Positions 1 through 9,599 of a stretch of 64,000 nt of DNA are shown here, piece after piece. A program made the position numbers and the translations under genes. Origin of the DNA: Prorocentrum cordatum. Taxonomy: Eukaryota; Sar; Dinophyceae; Prorocentrales; Prorocentraceae. Position 1 is the stretch's first letter. Each line of letters starts with the position of its first letter. The stretch is taken from contig CAUYUJ010021659.1 of the NCBI GenBank assembly GCA_963575745.1, positions 10,001-74,000 on the forward strand, written 5' to 3'. A model generated the notes under the pieces. That model had not been told where the DNA came from and did not search any database. It was given only the letters and a program-made list of their open reading frames with translations.

Positions 1-61
1 TCCATCTGTCCGGCGGAGGCCATAGCGGTGTCCCGTGGTGTCCCGTGGTGTCCCGTGGTGT

Positions 62-535
62 ACCGTTGAGTGAGATCGATAGTGAGATCAATAGTGGGTA
101 TCGATCTCACTATCGATCTCACTATCGATCTCACTCAACGGGACATCTCGGGACACCACATCGATCTCACTATCGATCTCACTATCAATCTCACTGTCGA
201 TGGCACTCAACGGAACACCACAGGACACCACGGGACACCTGCCGATCTCACTATCGATCTCACTATCGATCTCATTTTTTTGGGACACGACGGGACACCA
301 CGGGACACCTCGGGGCACCACATCGATCTCACTATCGATCTCACTATCGATCTCACTCAACGGAACACCACGAGACACTACGGGACACCTGTCGATCCCA
401 CTATCGATATCACTATCGATCTCACTTTTTGGTACACTACGGGGCAACACATCGATCTCAGTATCGATCTCTCTATCGATCTCAATATCGATCTCACTAT
501 CGAATCTCACAAACGATCTCACTCCACGGGACACC
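62..535. repeat. 12-bp satellite (ATCGATCTCACT)n
   Basis: Short runs of the 12-mer ATCGATCTCACT are separated by spacers carrying CAACGGGACA and GGGACACCAC. The first run (62-98) is in the opposite orientation (AGTGAGATCGAT) to the rest, so the array opens with an inversion. Long open frames here on both strands come only from a 12-bp (divisible by 3) unit and are not genes. Confidence 0.95.
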
Positions 536-962
536 ACAGGACACCACGGGACACCACGGGACACCGCGAGCCACTGCCGAACGGACGGACGGACGGGCGA
601 GCGGAAGAGAATCATTTGTCGACTTTTCCCTAGCAACGACGGACACCACGGGACATCACGGGACACCACGGGACACCGCGGGACACCACGAGCCACCACC
701 GGACCGACGGACGGACGGACGGGGGAGAATCATTTGTGTTGACTTAGCCCTAGCAACGGCGGACACCACGGGACACCACGGAAAACCGCGGGACACCGCG
801 GGCAACCGCCGGACGGGCGGAGGGACGGGGGATAATCATTTGATTTGGCTTATCCCTAGCATCGGCGGACACCACGGGACACCACGGGACACCACGGAAC
901 ACCGCGGGCCACCGCCGGACGGACGGACGGACGGGGGAGAATCATTTGTCTTGACTGCGCCC
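536..962. repeat. GGGACACCAC minisatellite in ~105-118 bp higher-order units
   Basis: Each higher-order unit has several GGGACACCAC decamers, then a CGGACGGACGG block, then a GAGAATCATTTG block and a CCTAGCAACGGCGG block. The last block recurs near 629, 748, 853 and 958, giving spacings of about 118, 105 and 105 bp. No gene. Confidence 0.9.
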
Positions 963-981
963 TAACAACGGCGGGTTCATT

Positions 982-1100
982 CCTCTCGCGCGCCCAGTCA
1001 ACTTCGGCTCGCCTGCACGCACGACACGAACGAAACGAAACCATTTCCCGGTTGGGGGTCTCCGTTCCACTGCGACCTCACCCCCAACCTCCGCCCATTT
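982..1100 (+). repeat. Conserved satellite core, copy 1 (with stem-loop)
   Basis: A ~115-bp block seen again at 2,522-2,655 and 4,620-4,745, each time just after a GGGACACC-type array. Shared blocks include CTTCG-CTCGC, CGCACGCACGACACGA and TTTCCCGGT. A perfect 10-bp inverted repeat, GGTTGGGGGT (1,050-1,059) and ACCCCCAACC (1,080-1,089), closes a 20-nt loop. The same stem occurs in the other copies with compensating base changes. Function unknown. Confidence 0.85.
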
Positions 1101-1454
1101 CACGACAACAGGGCATCACAACGACGAACACGACAGAACACAATATGACATAACAGAACATGACAACACAGACAATGCGCATGACAGACCATGGCACCAC
1201 ATAACCTAGCAATGCGATGCCAACATACAACATAAAATAACATCACACAACATACTACCGTGGCATACCAGAAGACGGCATACCACAACACCATACAAAC
1301 TAGCCAAGCAAACCATAACACACCTTTACAAGTCCATAATGGAGCATGGCACAGCATCGCAAGACATCTCTATTACGACAACAGAGCAAAGCGACACATA
1401 CTAGAAGGGCATATCACTATATACCACAAAGAACTGAGCCGTCAACATACCTAT
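1100..1454. other. AC-rich tail, no gene seen
   Basis: Degenerate CATAACA/CATACAA-like text follows core copy 1. Similar text follows core copies 2 (2,655-2,755) and 3 (4,745-5,035). I see no coding or RNA gene in it. Confidence 0.7.
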
Positions 1455-1500
1455 ACGACCACCCTTCGGGAGATAAGGAGGTTCGGGGGGGGGACAAAGT
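1455..1500. repeat. GATAAGGAGGT boundary block, copy 1
   Basis: The block CTTCGGGAGATAAGGAGGT plus a G run closes the AC-rich tail. A near copy, CTGCGGGCGATAAGGAGGT plus a G run, closes the tail at 4,018-4,060. It appears to mark the far edge of the composite satellite module. Confidence 0.65.
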
Positions 1501-1504
1501 CGCA

Positions 1505-1764
1505 CTCGATCGATCTCACTATCGATCTCACTATCGATCTCACTCGATCGATCTCACTCGATCAATCTCACTATCGATCTCACAATCGATCTCATCATCG
1601 ATCTTACTCGCCTGGTCTCACTCTCGGTATCACCGTCGATCTCACAACCGATCTCACTATCGATCCGACTGTCGGTCTCACTATCGATCTCACTTTCGAT
1701 CTCCCTCGATGGATCTCACTGATCTCACACTCGATCTCACTATCCCTCCAACTATCGATCTCAG
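1505..1764. repeat. 12-bp satellite (ATCGATCTCACT)n, second block
   Basis: Same 12-mer family as at 62-535, here with more substitutions. It passes directly into a different 12-mer at about 1,765. Confidence 0.9.
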
Positions 1765-2352
1765 CCGATTTGCATGTAGATTCGCATGTAGATTTGCATG
1801 TAGATTTACATGTAGATTTGCATGTTCGATTTGCATTGTCGATTTGCATTTCGATTTGCATGTCGAATTGCATTTTGATTTCCACTTTCCAATTGCATGT
1901 TCGATTTGCATGTTCGATTTGCATGTTGATTTGCATGTCGATTTGCATTAGATTTGCATGTCGGTGTGAATGTTCGATTTGCACTGTCGATTTGCATTGT
2001 CGATTTGCATGTCGAGTTCCATGTCGGTCGGCATTTCGATATGCATGTCGATTTTCATTTTCAATTTGCATGTCGATATGCATTTCGATTTGCATGTCGA
2101 TTTGCATTTCGATTGCAGTTCGATGTTAATTTCGATGTGCATTTTCGATGTGCATTTCTATTTGCATTTCGATTTGCATTGTCGATTTACATTTCGATTT
2201 GCATGTCGATTTGGAATTCGATTTGCATTTAGATTTGCATGCCGATTTGCATTTCGATTTGCATTGTCGATTTGCATGTCGATTTGCATGTCGATTTGCA
2301 TGTCGAGTTGCATTTCGATTTGCATGCCGATTTGCATGCCGATTTGCATTTC
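1765..2352. repeat. 12-bp satellite (TCGATTTGCATG)n
   Basis: About 48 degenerate copies of TCGATTTGCATG. It has the same period as the neighbouring ATCGATCTCACT array and shares a TCGATyT heart, suggesting the two are related. Open frames on both strands are shadows of the period. Confidence 0.95.
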
Positions 2353-2521
2353 GGGACACCAGCGGGACACCGGCGGGACACCGCGGGGCCCAGGCCGCCC
2401 GGAAGGGAATCATTGGTCCGGCCGCGCCTCAGCCACACGGGACACCAGCGGGACACCGGCGGGACACCGCGGGGCCCCGGCCGCCCGGAAGGGAATCATT
2501 TGGTCCGGCCGCGCCTCAGCC
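2353..2521. repeat. Two GGGACACC-type ~93-bp units
   Basis: Two tandem units, each with GGGACACCxGC decamers, a GGGGCCC block, GGAAGGGAATCATT and a CCGCGCCTCAGCCACA end. The AATCATT block links them to the 536-962 array. Confidence 0.85.
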
Positions 2522-2655
2522 ACAGGAGACTTTCTCTCGCCCGCCCACGCAGCTTCGCCTCGCCCGCACGCACGGCACGCACGAACACGAAACCGAAATC
2601 GATTTCCCGGTAGGGGGCTCTCCGTTCCACTTCGACCTCGCCCCCTCACCTCCGA
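2522..2655 (+). repeat. Conserved satellite core, copy 2 (with stem-loop)
   Basis: Second copy of the ~115-bp core. The stem is AGGGGGC (2,612-2,618) with GCCCCCT (2,640-2,646). Relative to copies 1 and 3 the closing T-A pair has become C-G on both sides. Confidence 0.85.
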
Positions 2656-2756
2656 CATAACATCACATACCATATCAGAAGCAGAACATGGCATACCATA
2701 CGACTGCATAACACAACATCACATACCAGAGCCGATCATAACATAATAGAGAGAGC
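2655..2756. other. AC-rich tail after core copy 2, no gene
   Basis: CATAACATCACATACC-like text of the same kind as the tails after core copies 1 and 3. Confidence 0.6.
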
Positions 2757-2779
2757 GTGATCCACCGCCGCTTTACTGT

Positions 2780-3010
2780 GGAACAATTGCCCCCCTCTTT
2801 CTCCGGAACCTGGGGTTCCCCCACCCCCGACCCCCCCCCCTCTCCTGCTGGAACCACCCCCCCCCCTCCCCTCCCCCGGCAAAACCCCCCCCCTCCCCCA
2901 TACCCTCCCCCCCCCCCCCTCGAAAGGGGGTCACTACCGGTTCGAACCCCCCCCTCTCGAAAACCGGAGGGGGGGATCACTACCGGTTCGAACCCTCCCC
3001 ACCCCCCACT
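2780..3010. repeat. Poly-C tract with CACTACCGGTTCGAACC units
   Basis: Long C runs with two copies of a unit containing the perfect palindrome GGTTCGAACC (2,939-2,948 and 2,985-2,994). The units are inverted relative to those at 3,615-3,830, so the two sets bracket the CCACTGTCCC array. Confidence 0.85.
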
Positions 3011-3029
3011 CAACGCCAGCAAACGACTC

Positions 3030-3612
3030 CCGGTCCCTACCACCGTCCGCGCCACATCTCCCACTGTTGTTCCCAGCACCACTGTCCTCACCACCACTGT
3101 CCCCACTGGTTCCACCACCGTCCCTACTGTCCCCATCAGTGCCCCAACCACTGTCGCACTGTCCCACTGTTCCCACCACGGTTCCACTTTCCCAACTTTC
3201 TCCACGGCCCCGACCACTGCCCGACTATCCCCACTGTCCCCACTGTCAAACTGACTCCTCCGCTGTCCCACTAAGCTGTCCCACTGTTCCCACCACTGTC
3301 CCTACTGTCCCCACCACTGTCCCCACTGTACCTCTGTCCCATTGTCCCACCGCCGTCCTCGCCACCGCCTTCACCACTGTCTTCGCCAACACTGTACCCT
3401 CCACTGTCCCCCTGTTTCCACCTCCCCCTGTCCCCACATCACTGTCCCCACCACCGCCGTCCCCACCACTGTCCACTGTCCCCACTGTTCCCACCATTGT
3501 CCTCACCACTGTCCCACCACTACAGTCCCCACCACTGTCCCACTGTCCCCACCACTGTCCCGCCGTCACCTCGCCACTGTCCACCACCACCGTCCCCACC
3601 ACTGTCCGCACC
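3030..3612. repeat. (CCACTGTCCC)n minisatellite
   Basis: Roughly decameric array of CCACTGTCCC variants, about 580 bp. It is bracketed by inverted GGTTCGAACC-bearing units. No gene. Confidence 0.95.
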
Positions 3613-3614
3613 CC

Positions 3615-3830
3615 CCCTCGGTTTTCGAGGGGGGGGGGGTTCGAACCAGTAGTGACCCCCCTCGGTTTTCGAGGGGGGAGGGGGGGGGGGAGGCGAACCG
3701 GTAGTGACCCCCCCCCCTTTTCATGATGAACTGGGGGGGGGGAGGGGTTCGAACCGGTAGTGACCCCCCCCGGTTTTCCGGAGGGGGGGGGGAGGGGTTC
3801 GAACCGGTAGTGACCACCCCCGGCTTTCCG
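3615..3830. repeat. GGTTCGAACCGGTAGTGACC units, right-hand set
   Basis: Three exact GGTTCGAACC palindromes (3,638-3,647, 3,746-3,755, 3,796-3,805) and one variant near 3,692, each followed by GGTAGTGACC (or AGTAGTGACC) and C/G runs. Opposite orientation to the left-hand set at 2,939-2,994. The palindrome fits a Pol III B-box pattern (GWTCRANNC), but no A box or cloverleaf is visible. Confidence 0.85.
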
Positions 3831-3844
3831 CCAGCAGCGGTAGA

Positions 3845-4060
3845 ACACGCTCTCTCTAACATAACAAACCCTGACAGACCATATCATATCATATCGCGAC
3901 AGCACCACAAGACATATCACACTACGACAACAAAACATAACGAAACAGACTACCATAACAAAACACGATATAATTTACTAAGCCGAACCGTGAACAGCAT
4001 CACGGAAAATACCATACCTATGAGACCGCCCTGCGGGCGATAAGGAGGTGAGGGGGGGAT
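3845..4060. other. AC-rich tail ending in GATAAGGAGGT boundary block, copy 2
   Basis: CATAACA-like text to about 4,017, then the block CTGCGGGCGATAAGGAGGT with a G run, matching 1,455-1,500. This looks like the end of the module whose core is at 2,522, interrupted by the poly-C and CCACTGTCCC arrays. Confidence 0.55.
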
Positions 4061-4104
4061 TGGGATCAAATGCCCACCCTGTCTGACCTCCAGCCTGTCA
4101 CCTT

Positions 4105-4185
4105 GATCTCATCTCTCTCTCTTTCTCTCTGTCTCTCTCTCTCTCTCGCTCTCTCTCTCTCTCTCACTCTCCCTCTCTATCAGAG
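4105..4185. repeat. (CT)n microsatellite
   Basis: Near-pure CT dinucleotide run with a few interruptions. Confidence 0.95.
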
Positions 4186-4195
4186 TCTCCCTCCA

Positions 4196-4428
4196 CCGCA
4201 ATGGATTGGGTTGGGCGGATTGGATTGGATGGGATAAGATGTATTGGATAAGACAAGATGGGTTGAATTGGAATACATGGATTGGATCAGATAAGATGTA
4301 TTGGATTGGCCCGCCGCAGGCGCAGAAACAAATGAATTGATGGATTGGGTTGTGTGGATTGGATAGGGTGGGATAAAATAAGACGGGACAACATGGGTTG
4401 GATAAGATAAGATAGATTGGATTGTTAG
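4196..4428. repeat. GGATTGGATT-type degenerate repeat
   Basis: Loose pentamer/decamer array of GGATTGGATT and GGATAAGAT variants. No gene. Confidence 0.85.
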
Positions 4429-4429
4429 C

Positions 4430-4617
4430 GCCGGGACGCCCGGTACACCTAGGACACCCGGGACACCGCCCGGCCCAACTGGGACAGCTCCCGGCCACCG
4501 GCGGACGGGAAACGGACTTCCGCTCCTACTGACACCCGGGGCACCCGGGACACCGCCCGGCCCAACTGGGACATCTCTCGGCCACCGGCGGACGGGAAAC
4601 GGACCTTCGCTCCTACT
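4430..4617. repeat. Two GGGACACC-type ~100-bp units
   Basis: Two tandem units sharing CACCCGGGACACCGCCCGG, CCAACTGGGACA and CGGCGGACGGGAAACGGAC. They take the same place before core copy 3 as the arrays before copies 1 and 2. Confidence 0.85.
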
Positions 4618-4619
4618 TC

Positions 4620-4745
4620 GGCCTAGCTACAGGAGGATCACGCGCAGCTTCGCCTCGCTCGCACGCACGACACGAGCATGAAACCGAAACAGATTTCCCG
4701 GTGGGGGGTCTCCGTTTCACTGCGATCTCACCCCCCAACATAGCC
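4620..4745 (+). repeat. Conserved satellite core, copy 3 (with stem-loop)
   Basis: Third copy of the ~115-bp core. The stem is TGGGGGGT (4,702-4,709) with ACCCCCCA (4,730-4,737). It is one G-C pair longer than copy 1, and both arms changed together. Confidence 0.85.
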
Positions 4746-5036
4746 TAACATAACATACAATGCCATATAAGAGTGCCACAGAGCAGACCATGCCATAACG
4801 TCTTATGTCATATGGTGGCACAGATGAGCATCGCAAAACATTCTCAATCATAAGAGAAATACAAAAATGAAACGGAACACCATAACAGACGACCCACATA
4901 ACGTCACAAGCATCACTACGTCACGCCCGCTCGTCGAGAACAGAACAGGAAATAATAGAGCAGAACATTAAAGAACGTGACTACATGGAACTCGGTTGAA
5001 TCGCTTTCAAATCCATATACGGCAGTTGTCGACCAA
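4746..5036. other. AC/AT-rich tail, no gene seen
   Basis: CATAACATACAATGCC-like text following core copy 3. No supported gene. Confidence 0.6.
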
Positions 5037-5084
5037 TTAGGCGACCGCGCGCCGTCGGGAACGAACGCGTAAGATTTCGGTGGG

Positions 5085-6270
5085 GATCGCTCGAAGCAAA
5101 AGGCCTCCTAGATGCCCCCAGGACCGCCCTTGCGGCCCAATGGCCTCAAGAGGGCCCCAAGAAGGCCCAAGAGGCCTCCGAGACGCCCACGATGGTCTCC
5201 CAAACAGCCCTGGAGTACCCCAAGAAGGCCCGGAGTCAGCCCAAAAAGGCCCCCACGACGAGACGGCTTCCGACGGCGTCAGACGGGCCAGGAACCCCAC
5301 TGAAACGAGCAAAGAGGCCCCCAAGAAGAAGCCCCAATAGGTCCCCAAGAGGCCCAGGGAGGCCCCCAAGATGCCTCCAAGAGGCTCCCAGGAAGCTCCC
5401 AGGAGACCCCAAAAGAGCCCCCAGAGGCTCTCAAGATGCCCCTCCTCCTCCTTCTCCTCCTCCTGATCTTCCCCGCCATCCTGACCCAAATGTTCCCCGA
5501 AGGGTTTCCAAAACAGCTGGGGGAACACATGCATGGTCCGGTAGCTTGGCAGACCTCTGGCCAACACGCTCGGCCTGGGCGACTCCCAAAGGCAGGGGCC
5601 GGCGGTGTTTCGCCGCAAGCGTGTTCGATCCGCCGCCACGTGTGGTCTCGCCACAAGACTGCGCGCCGTGCCAGACGCTTGGCTGGTGTTCGCTTCCTCT
5701 CTGAAGACCTCCCTGTGGCGTCTAGGTCCAGCCTGCCGACCACCCACCAAGTCCAGGAAAATCCTCCCTAGTTGGCCAAATCGCCCCCAACATGGCCAGA
5801 ATGGCCCTCGGTGGCCTCCAAAACGCCTCCAACACGGGAAAGACGGCCACAAGAGAGCCCAAGGTAACCGCCACCTGCACGCGGCTCCACGAAGGATTCG
5901 GCATGGAGAGACCCAGATCATGATGTTAGCATTTGCTCCACAACGGCCATATGACAGCCCAAGACGGCGCAAGAGGCCCCTGAAATCGCCCCAAGATTGC
6001 CCAAAAGGCCCCCAATACAGCCCCGAGACGGCCCAAGAGGCCCCAAGACGCCCAGGATGGCCTTCAAGATGACCCTGAAACGCCCTTAGAGGGCCCCCAA
6101 ACGGCCCAGAAAAACCCACAAGACAGCTTCCGACGGTGCCAGATGGGCCAGGAAAGCCGCAAGACTACAAACAGCATGTCGCCGCGAGTACCTCCCAAGG
6201 CCCCCCAGAAACCCTAAAAAGGCCCCCAAGAAGCCCCCAGGAAACTCCCAGGAGGCCCTGATAATGATCC
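5085..6270. repeat. Degenerate CCAAGAGGCC-type minisatellite
   Basis: Variants of GGCCCAAGAGGCCTCC and CCCCCAAGA fill most of the interval; translation gives Gly/Leu- or Pro/Arg-rich text with no protein features. Similar arrays occur at 47,840-48,420 and, more decayed and inverted, at 12,270-12,440. A non-repetitive block at about 5,435-5,640 (CTCCT run, TGTTCCCCGAA, GGTTTCC) has a diverged direct copy at 6,295-6,500. Confidence 0.85.
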
Positions 6271-6294
6271 ACGAACCTTCCATAAACTCTCCTC

Positions 6295-6500
6295 ATCCTT
6301 CTCCTCTTCCTTGCTCCTCCCGCTCCTCATGTTCCTCTTCCTCCCCCGTGTTCCCCGAAAAGGTTTCCAGCACAGCTTGGGGACTCATTGTCTAACCGCG
6401 TGGCCAAACTTTGCCCAATCGTTTGGCCATATAGGCGTATTCGAAAAAAAAGGGGGGGGGGCGGTGATTCGCCATGGGCGTTTTCGATGAGGTAGCATGG
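6295..6500 (+). repeat. Diverged direct copy of the 5,435-5,640 block
   Basis: Both blocks run CTCCTCxTCCTTCTCCTC, then TGTTCCCCGAA, then GGTTTCCA-CACAGCT-GGG, then a GGCGGTGxTTCGCC segment. The spacing of about 860 bp suggests an old duplication of array plus spacer. No gene. Confidence 0.6.
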
Positions 6501-6554
6501 AGGTCAACATTGGGATGGATATGCTGTAGAATCAATCGCTTCATAGCTCGTGGT

Positions 6555-6700
6555 ACCATCCGTTTCCGGCGGGGGCGATGGGGGAGAGAAGAGGAAGGAG
6601 AGGGGGATTAATGGGTTATGGGGAAGGAGGAGACGGAGAATGAGGAGGAGGAGGAGGAGGAAGAGGAGGAGGGAGAGAAGAGAAGAAGAAACGATAGGAG
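6555..6700. repeat. Purine-rich (GGA)n tract
   Basis: GAGGAGGAGG and AAGAGAAG runs. This is one of many R.Y tracts in the window. Confidence 0.9.
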
Positions 6701-6879
6701 GACAATCGGAACCTTTCGCAGGCCCTTCGGGCTGTCACGTGGTGGTTTCCAGCCTCGCGCGTGCGCCCCGCGCGCGTTGAGTGGCGGCGGGCGCGCCCTA
6801 CCCCCGGCGGCGGGGCGCGGACTCGGGCGCCCCTCCTCCTTCGCACACGCGCCGAATCGAGATAAAGGCGAGTGGCTCT

Positions 6880-7263
6880 AGCCTCGCCTTGACTGGGATC
6901 ATCTTGTCGAAATCTGTCCTGGTCGGTCTGGAGGGCTTCCCTTTGATCCCTGGATGGTGAACGCGCCGGTTTCCTTACGCCTGGGTGGAGATATCGCTGG
7001 TAACATCCCTCCACTTTCTTAGAGTCCGCCTCTAGGAGGGGGCCCAACTCTCCGTGGATGTCTTCCGCGTCCCATAAGCCTGCACTGTACCTGACGGCGT
7101 CGGGCTCTACCGCTTCGCCGCCTGCCGGCCACTTCGGGGCGATCTCAACACGGGCCCTCCACATTGCCCTGCGGACGTCACCTATTCTGCAGGTGCTGTA
7201 ACTCGTGTAGTTGGGCTCCAGCTTCGCCTCTGGCGTCTCAGCCCTTCGTCCGCCTCCACACAT
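6880..7263 (-). CDS. Possible coding exon, unrecognised
   Basis: A minus-strand frame open through 7,263-6,616 has balanced composition in its first ~125 residues (for example RIGDVRRAMWRARVEIAPKW and DAEDIHGELGPLLEADSKKV) before turning into low-complexity Arg/Pro text over the GGA tract. There is no recognisable domain, and neither a start nor splice sites can be fixed. It lies downstream of, and on the same strand as, the membrane-protein exon at 7,581-8,471. It could be a 3' untranslated region, a separate gene or chance. Confidence 0.25.
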
Positions 7264-7580
7264 AAGTTTTTTTTACACGCCGCAGCCAAGCCAACGGGGA
7301 ACTCCTACACGTGCCTCGGAAACTGTGCATTCTCGAGCGCTTCTGTGTCAGAAGCCAGGTGATGCCCAGATTGGCACACCAGCCCTAGAGCGGTGCATGC
7401 TACAGAGGAATAGTGGGTGGAGGCGTACGGGATACTCAAGAAGCTAGCCTCCTTGACTACAAATACTTCGGCGCGGCCTTGGCACGAGGCGGCCCCCATC
7501 ACCGGCGATCCCCAGCACGGCGCACCGAGCCGCGGCAGGAGCACGTCCTGGTGGACTGTCCGCTGAGCGGAGCCGCGGCC

Positions 7581-8471
7581 TCACAGCAGGAGGTCCGCCA
7601 TCGGCTCGCCGTCCTGGTCCTCCAGCAGCGACATCTCCGCGGGGGGGCTGGGGCTCCTCCTCCGCCGGCTCCCGGCGGCCCCGTTCCGCGGGGCCGGGTC
7701 GGTGGCCCCGTGCAGGGAAGCCTGGCGAGCAGCGCCGCTCGCGGCCTGCCCTCTGCCTTTGACGGAGGCGCCCTGCAACTGCACCTGCAGCACGTCGTCC
7801 CTCATCAGAAGCGTCGAGGGCAGCGGGGACATCGGGCGCAGGGCCGTGCCGGTCTGGAGGCCAGAGCTCTGCGTGGCCAGCTCGTCCTGCAACCACTCCT
7901 GCCCCAAGGTGCCGCAGGCGAGGGTGCCGTGCAGCACGTTGGCGAGGATGGACAAGACGACAAACGCATGCGGCGCCTCCGCGTTCTTATAATATATGAG
8001 CTGAATGGAGACCTGGGCGATATCTCCCATGATCTTCAGCAAACTGAGCAGGTGAGCGACGGTCCGCAACGTCACCGGCCTCGCGACTGGCAGATCCGAG
8101 GCATCGGGGTCGAACGGCAACACCTGCTTCACCGCGTGGTTCACCAGCTTGAAGTCGAGCAGGACAAACCCGAAGGACGGGGGCAGCTCGCGCTCGCAGT
8201 CCCTGCAGGAGCAGCTGGTGCTGAGGAAGAGCTGGCCGAAGATTACGACGAAGCCGCACGTCGCCAGCGAGGCCCACCAGAGCGACGAACCGCAGTCCCG
8301 CGCAACAAACATGAAGGCTATGTCGGTGTACGAGTCCAGCTTCCACAGCAGCGTGGCGGCGACCATCAGTTGCCACCGCTGCTCGAGCCAGATCTCCTGC
8401 ACGTCCCCGCCCCTGAGGAGCCCATTTTGCCCCACACTGAAGTTGACATCGTCTGGATCGTGCTTCGTCCC
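7581..8471 (-). CDS. Multi-pass membrane protein, terminal exon (hypothetical)
   Basis: This is the most gene-like host sequence in the window. The frame is open from just inside 8,472 to a TGA at 7,581-7,583 and gives 296 residues. Hydrophobic segments sit around QLMVAATLLWKL, WWASLATCGFVVIFGQLFL, AHLLSLLKIMGDIAQVSI and HAFVVLSILANVLHGTLA, so three or four membrane passes are likely. Between them is a CSCRDCERELP cysteine motif and a soluble stretch with DFKLVNHAVKQVLPFDPDAS. The tail is polar and Pro/Ser/Arg-rich and ends MADLLL. A stop (TAG, 8,474-8,472) directly precedes the frame; read as ...CAGTAG|GGGACG it can be a 3' splice site, so this is probably a last exon whose upstream exons lie past the 8.6-9.3 kb minisatellite. 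I do not recognise a named family. The start codon is not in this exon. Confidence 0.6.
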   Translation of the reverse strand, partial: GTKHDPDDVNFSVGQNGLLRGGDVQEIWLEQRWQLMVAATLLWKLDSYTDIAFMFVARDCGSSLWWASLATCGFVVIFGQLFLSTSCSCRDCERELPPSFGFVLLDFKLVNHAVKQVLPFDPDASDLPVARPVTLRTVAHLLSLLKIMGDIAQVSIQLIYYKNAEAPHAFVVLSILANVLHGTLACGTLGQEWLQDELATQSSGLQTGTALRPMSPLPSTLLMRDDVLQVQLQGASVKGRGQAASGAARQASLHGATDPAPRNGAAGSRRRRSPSPPAEMSLLEDQDGEPMADLLL

Positions 8472-8559
8472 CTACTGGCACTGCCGGCCTACTGGTGGCG
8501 ACGCTGGGACCCCTCGCGCCGCGGTTTCGCCGCTGGGGCCCCCCATGCCAGGCCCGCAC

Positions 8560-9300
8560 CCTTCCGCATGGAACTACCAAGACCCAGCCTTTTCACGCGG
8601 ACGATCTACAGCCAGCCGCTGTCCCTGCCCGTCCCTGTCGCACGTACTGGTCGCCGCTTGTCTGGTGCCACTGCCACTACAGCTGGTGGCATTGGGCACC
8701 TGCATTTTTTCCCTGCACTGGTAGGTTAGAAGAATTGAGCGCCAACTTGGCCTCTTGCCCGATCCTCATATACGGGCTTCCCGCGCGTCGCTGCCACTGC
8801 CCGACCTCTTCGCCCCCGCCTGGCCGGTCCCCGTGGGGCTGCCACTGACCTTACTGCTTGAACACGCAGGGTCCCGCATCTTGAGGCTGCCATTGCCCGC
8901 CTGCTGGAAGCTGCCACTGCCAGTGCTTCTCGCACTCACGATCCTAGACCTCTTGAAGCGACCACTGCCCGTCCTGCTCGCATGCAGCCCCCCTTGAATT
9001 ATAGCTGCCACTGCCTGTCCTAATCACCCGCATGAGGCTGCACTTCCCGTCCTCGTCGCACGTACGGCCCGTTCCCCCCTCACCTGCCACTGCCCTGCCA
9101 CTGCCACTGACTGCAGCGTCTCCATTTTCGTGGAGCCGCCACTGCCCGTCCCCTCGAGGCAGCCACTCCCCGTCCTCTTGGGGCTGCCACTGCCCGTCCT
9201 CTTGGGGCAACTACTGCCCGTCGTTCTCGCACTCTCGGTTCTCGTCCTTCTCGCACGTGCCGCTCCCATCCGCCGAAGGCTGCCACTGCCCGTCGCTCCG
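8560..9300. repeat. GCTGCCACTGCCCGTCCT minisatellite (probable intron)
   Basis: Many units of about 27-36 bp built on GCTGCCACTGCCCGTCCT with C/T-rich linkers (CTTCTCGCACT). It begins just upstream of the membrane-protein exon on the minus strand and may be intronic. Translations such as DGQWQPQEDGEW are repeat shadows. Confidence 0.85.
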
Positions 9301-9399
9301 CGTGCGCTCGCGGGGTGCCACCGCCGGCCGCCCTTCTCGCAGTCCCCTGCCGCGCAGGCCTGCCTCCCCTGCCGACCACGCCACGACCCTGCGGCTGTC

Positions 9400-9500
9400 C
9401 GCGAACGGGCGAGCTGCTCGACCAACTCCCACAACACGCCGCGGGTCACGAAGAGCTCGGCGTTGGCGCGCAGTCCTCCCTGTGGGCTGCTGCTTCGCCT
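9400..9500 (-). CDS. Possible short upstream exon
   Basis: The minus strand reads SPQGGLRANAELFVTRGVLW followed by ELVEQLAR in one frame, a natural-looking amphipathic stretch unlike the flanking repeats. It could be an upstream exon of the 7,581-8,471 gene. Splice sites are not resolved, and chance is possible. Confidence 0.2.
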
Positions 9501-9599
9501 CCGCCCGCGCCGTCCCGTACCAATGCGCGCATCTCCCCGCGCTGGGGGGGTCCTCTATGACGGGCCAGGCGGGCGCGGCACGGCTGCCGTCGCGCAGAG

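Noticed and set aside
2939-3805. tRNA genes suggested by GGTTCGAACC
   Set aside because: No acceptor, D or anticodon arms can be paired around any copy.
5860-5950. A LINE endonuclease fragment (minus strand ANANIMIWVSP against LINE-B RANIMISSPPG)
   Set aside because: Only a handful of residues match, and the flanks are minisatellite.
7413-8729. A 438-codon plus-strand frame
   Set aside because: It is antisense to the membrane-protein exon and has no protein-like hydrophobic pattern or domain.
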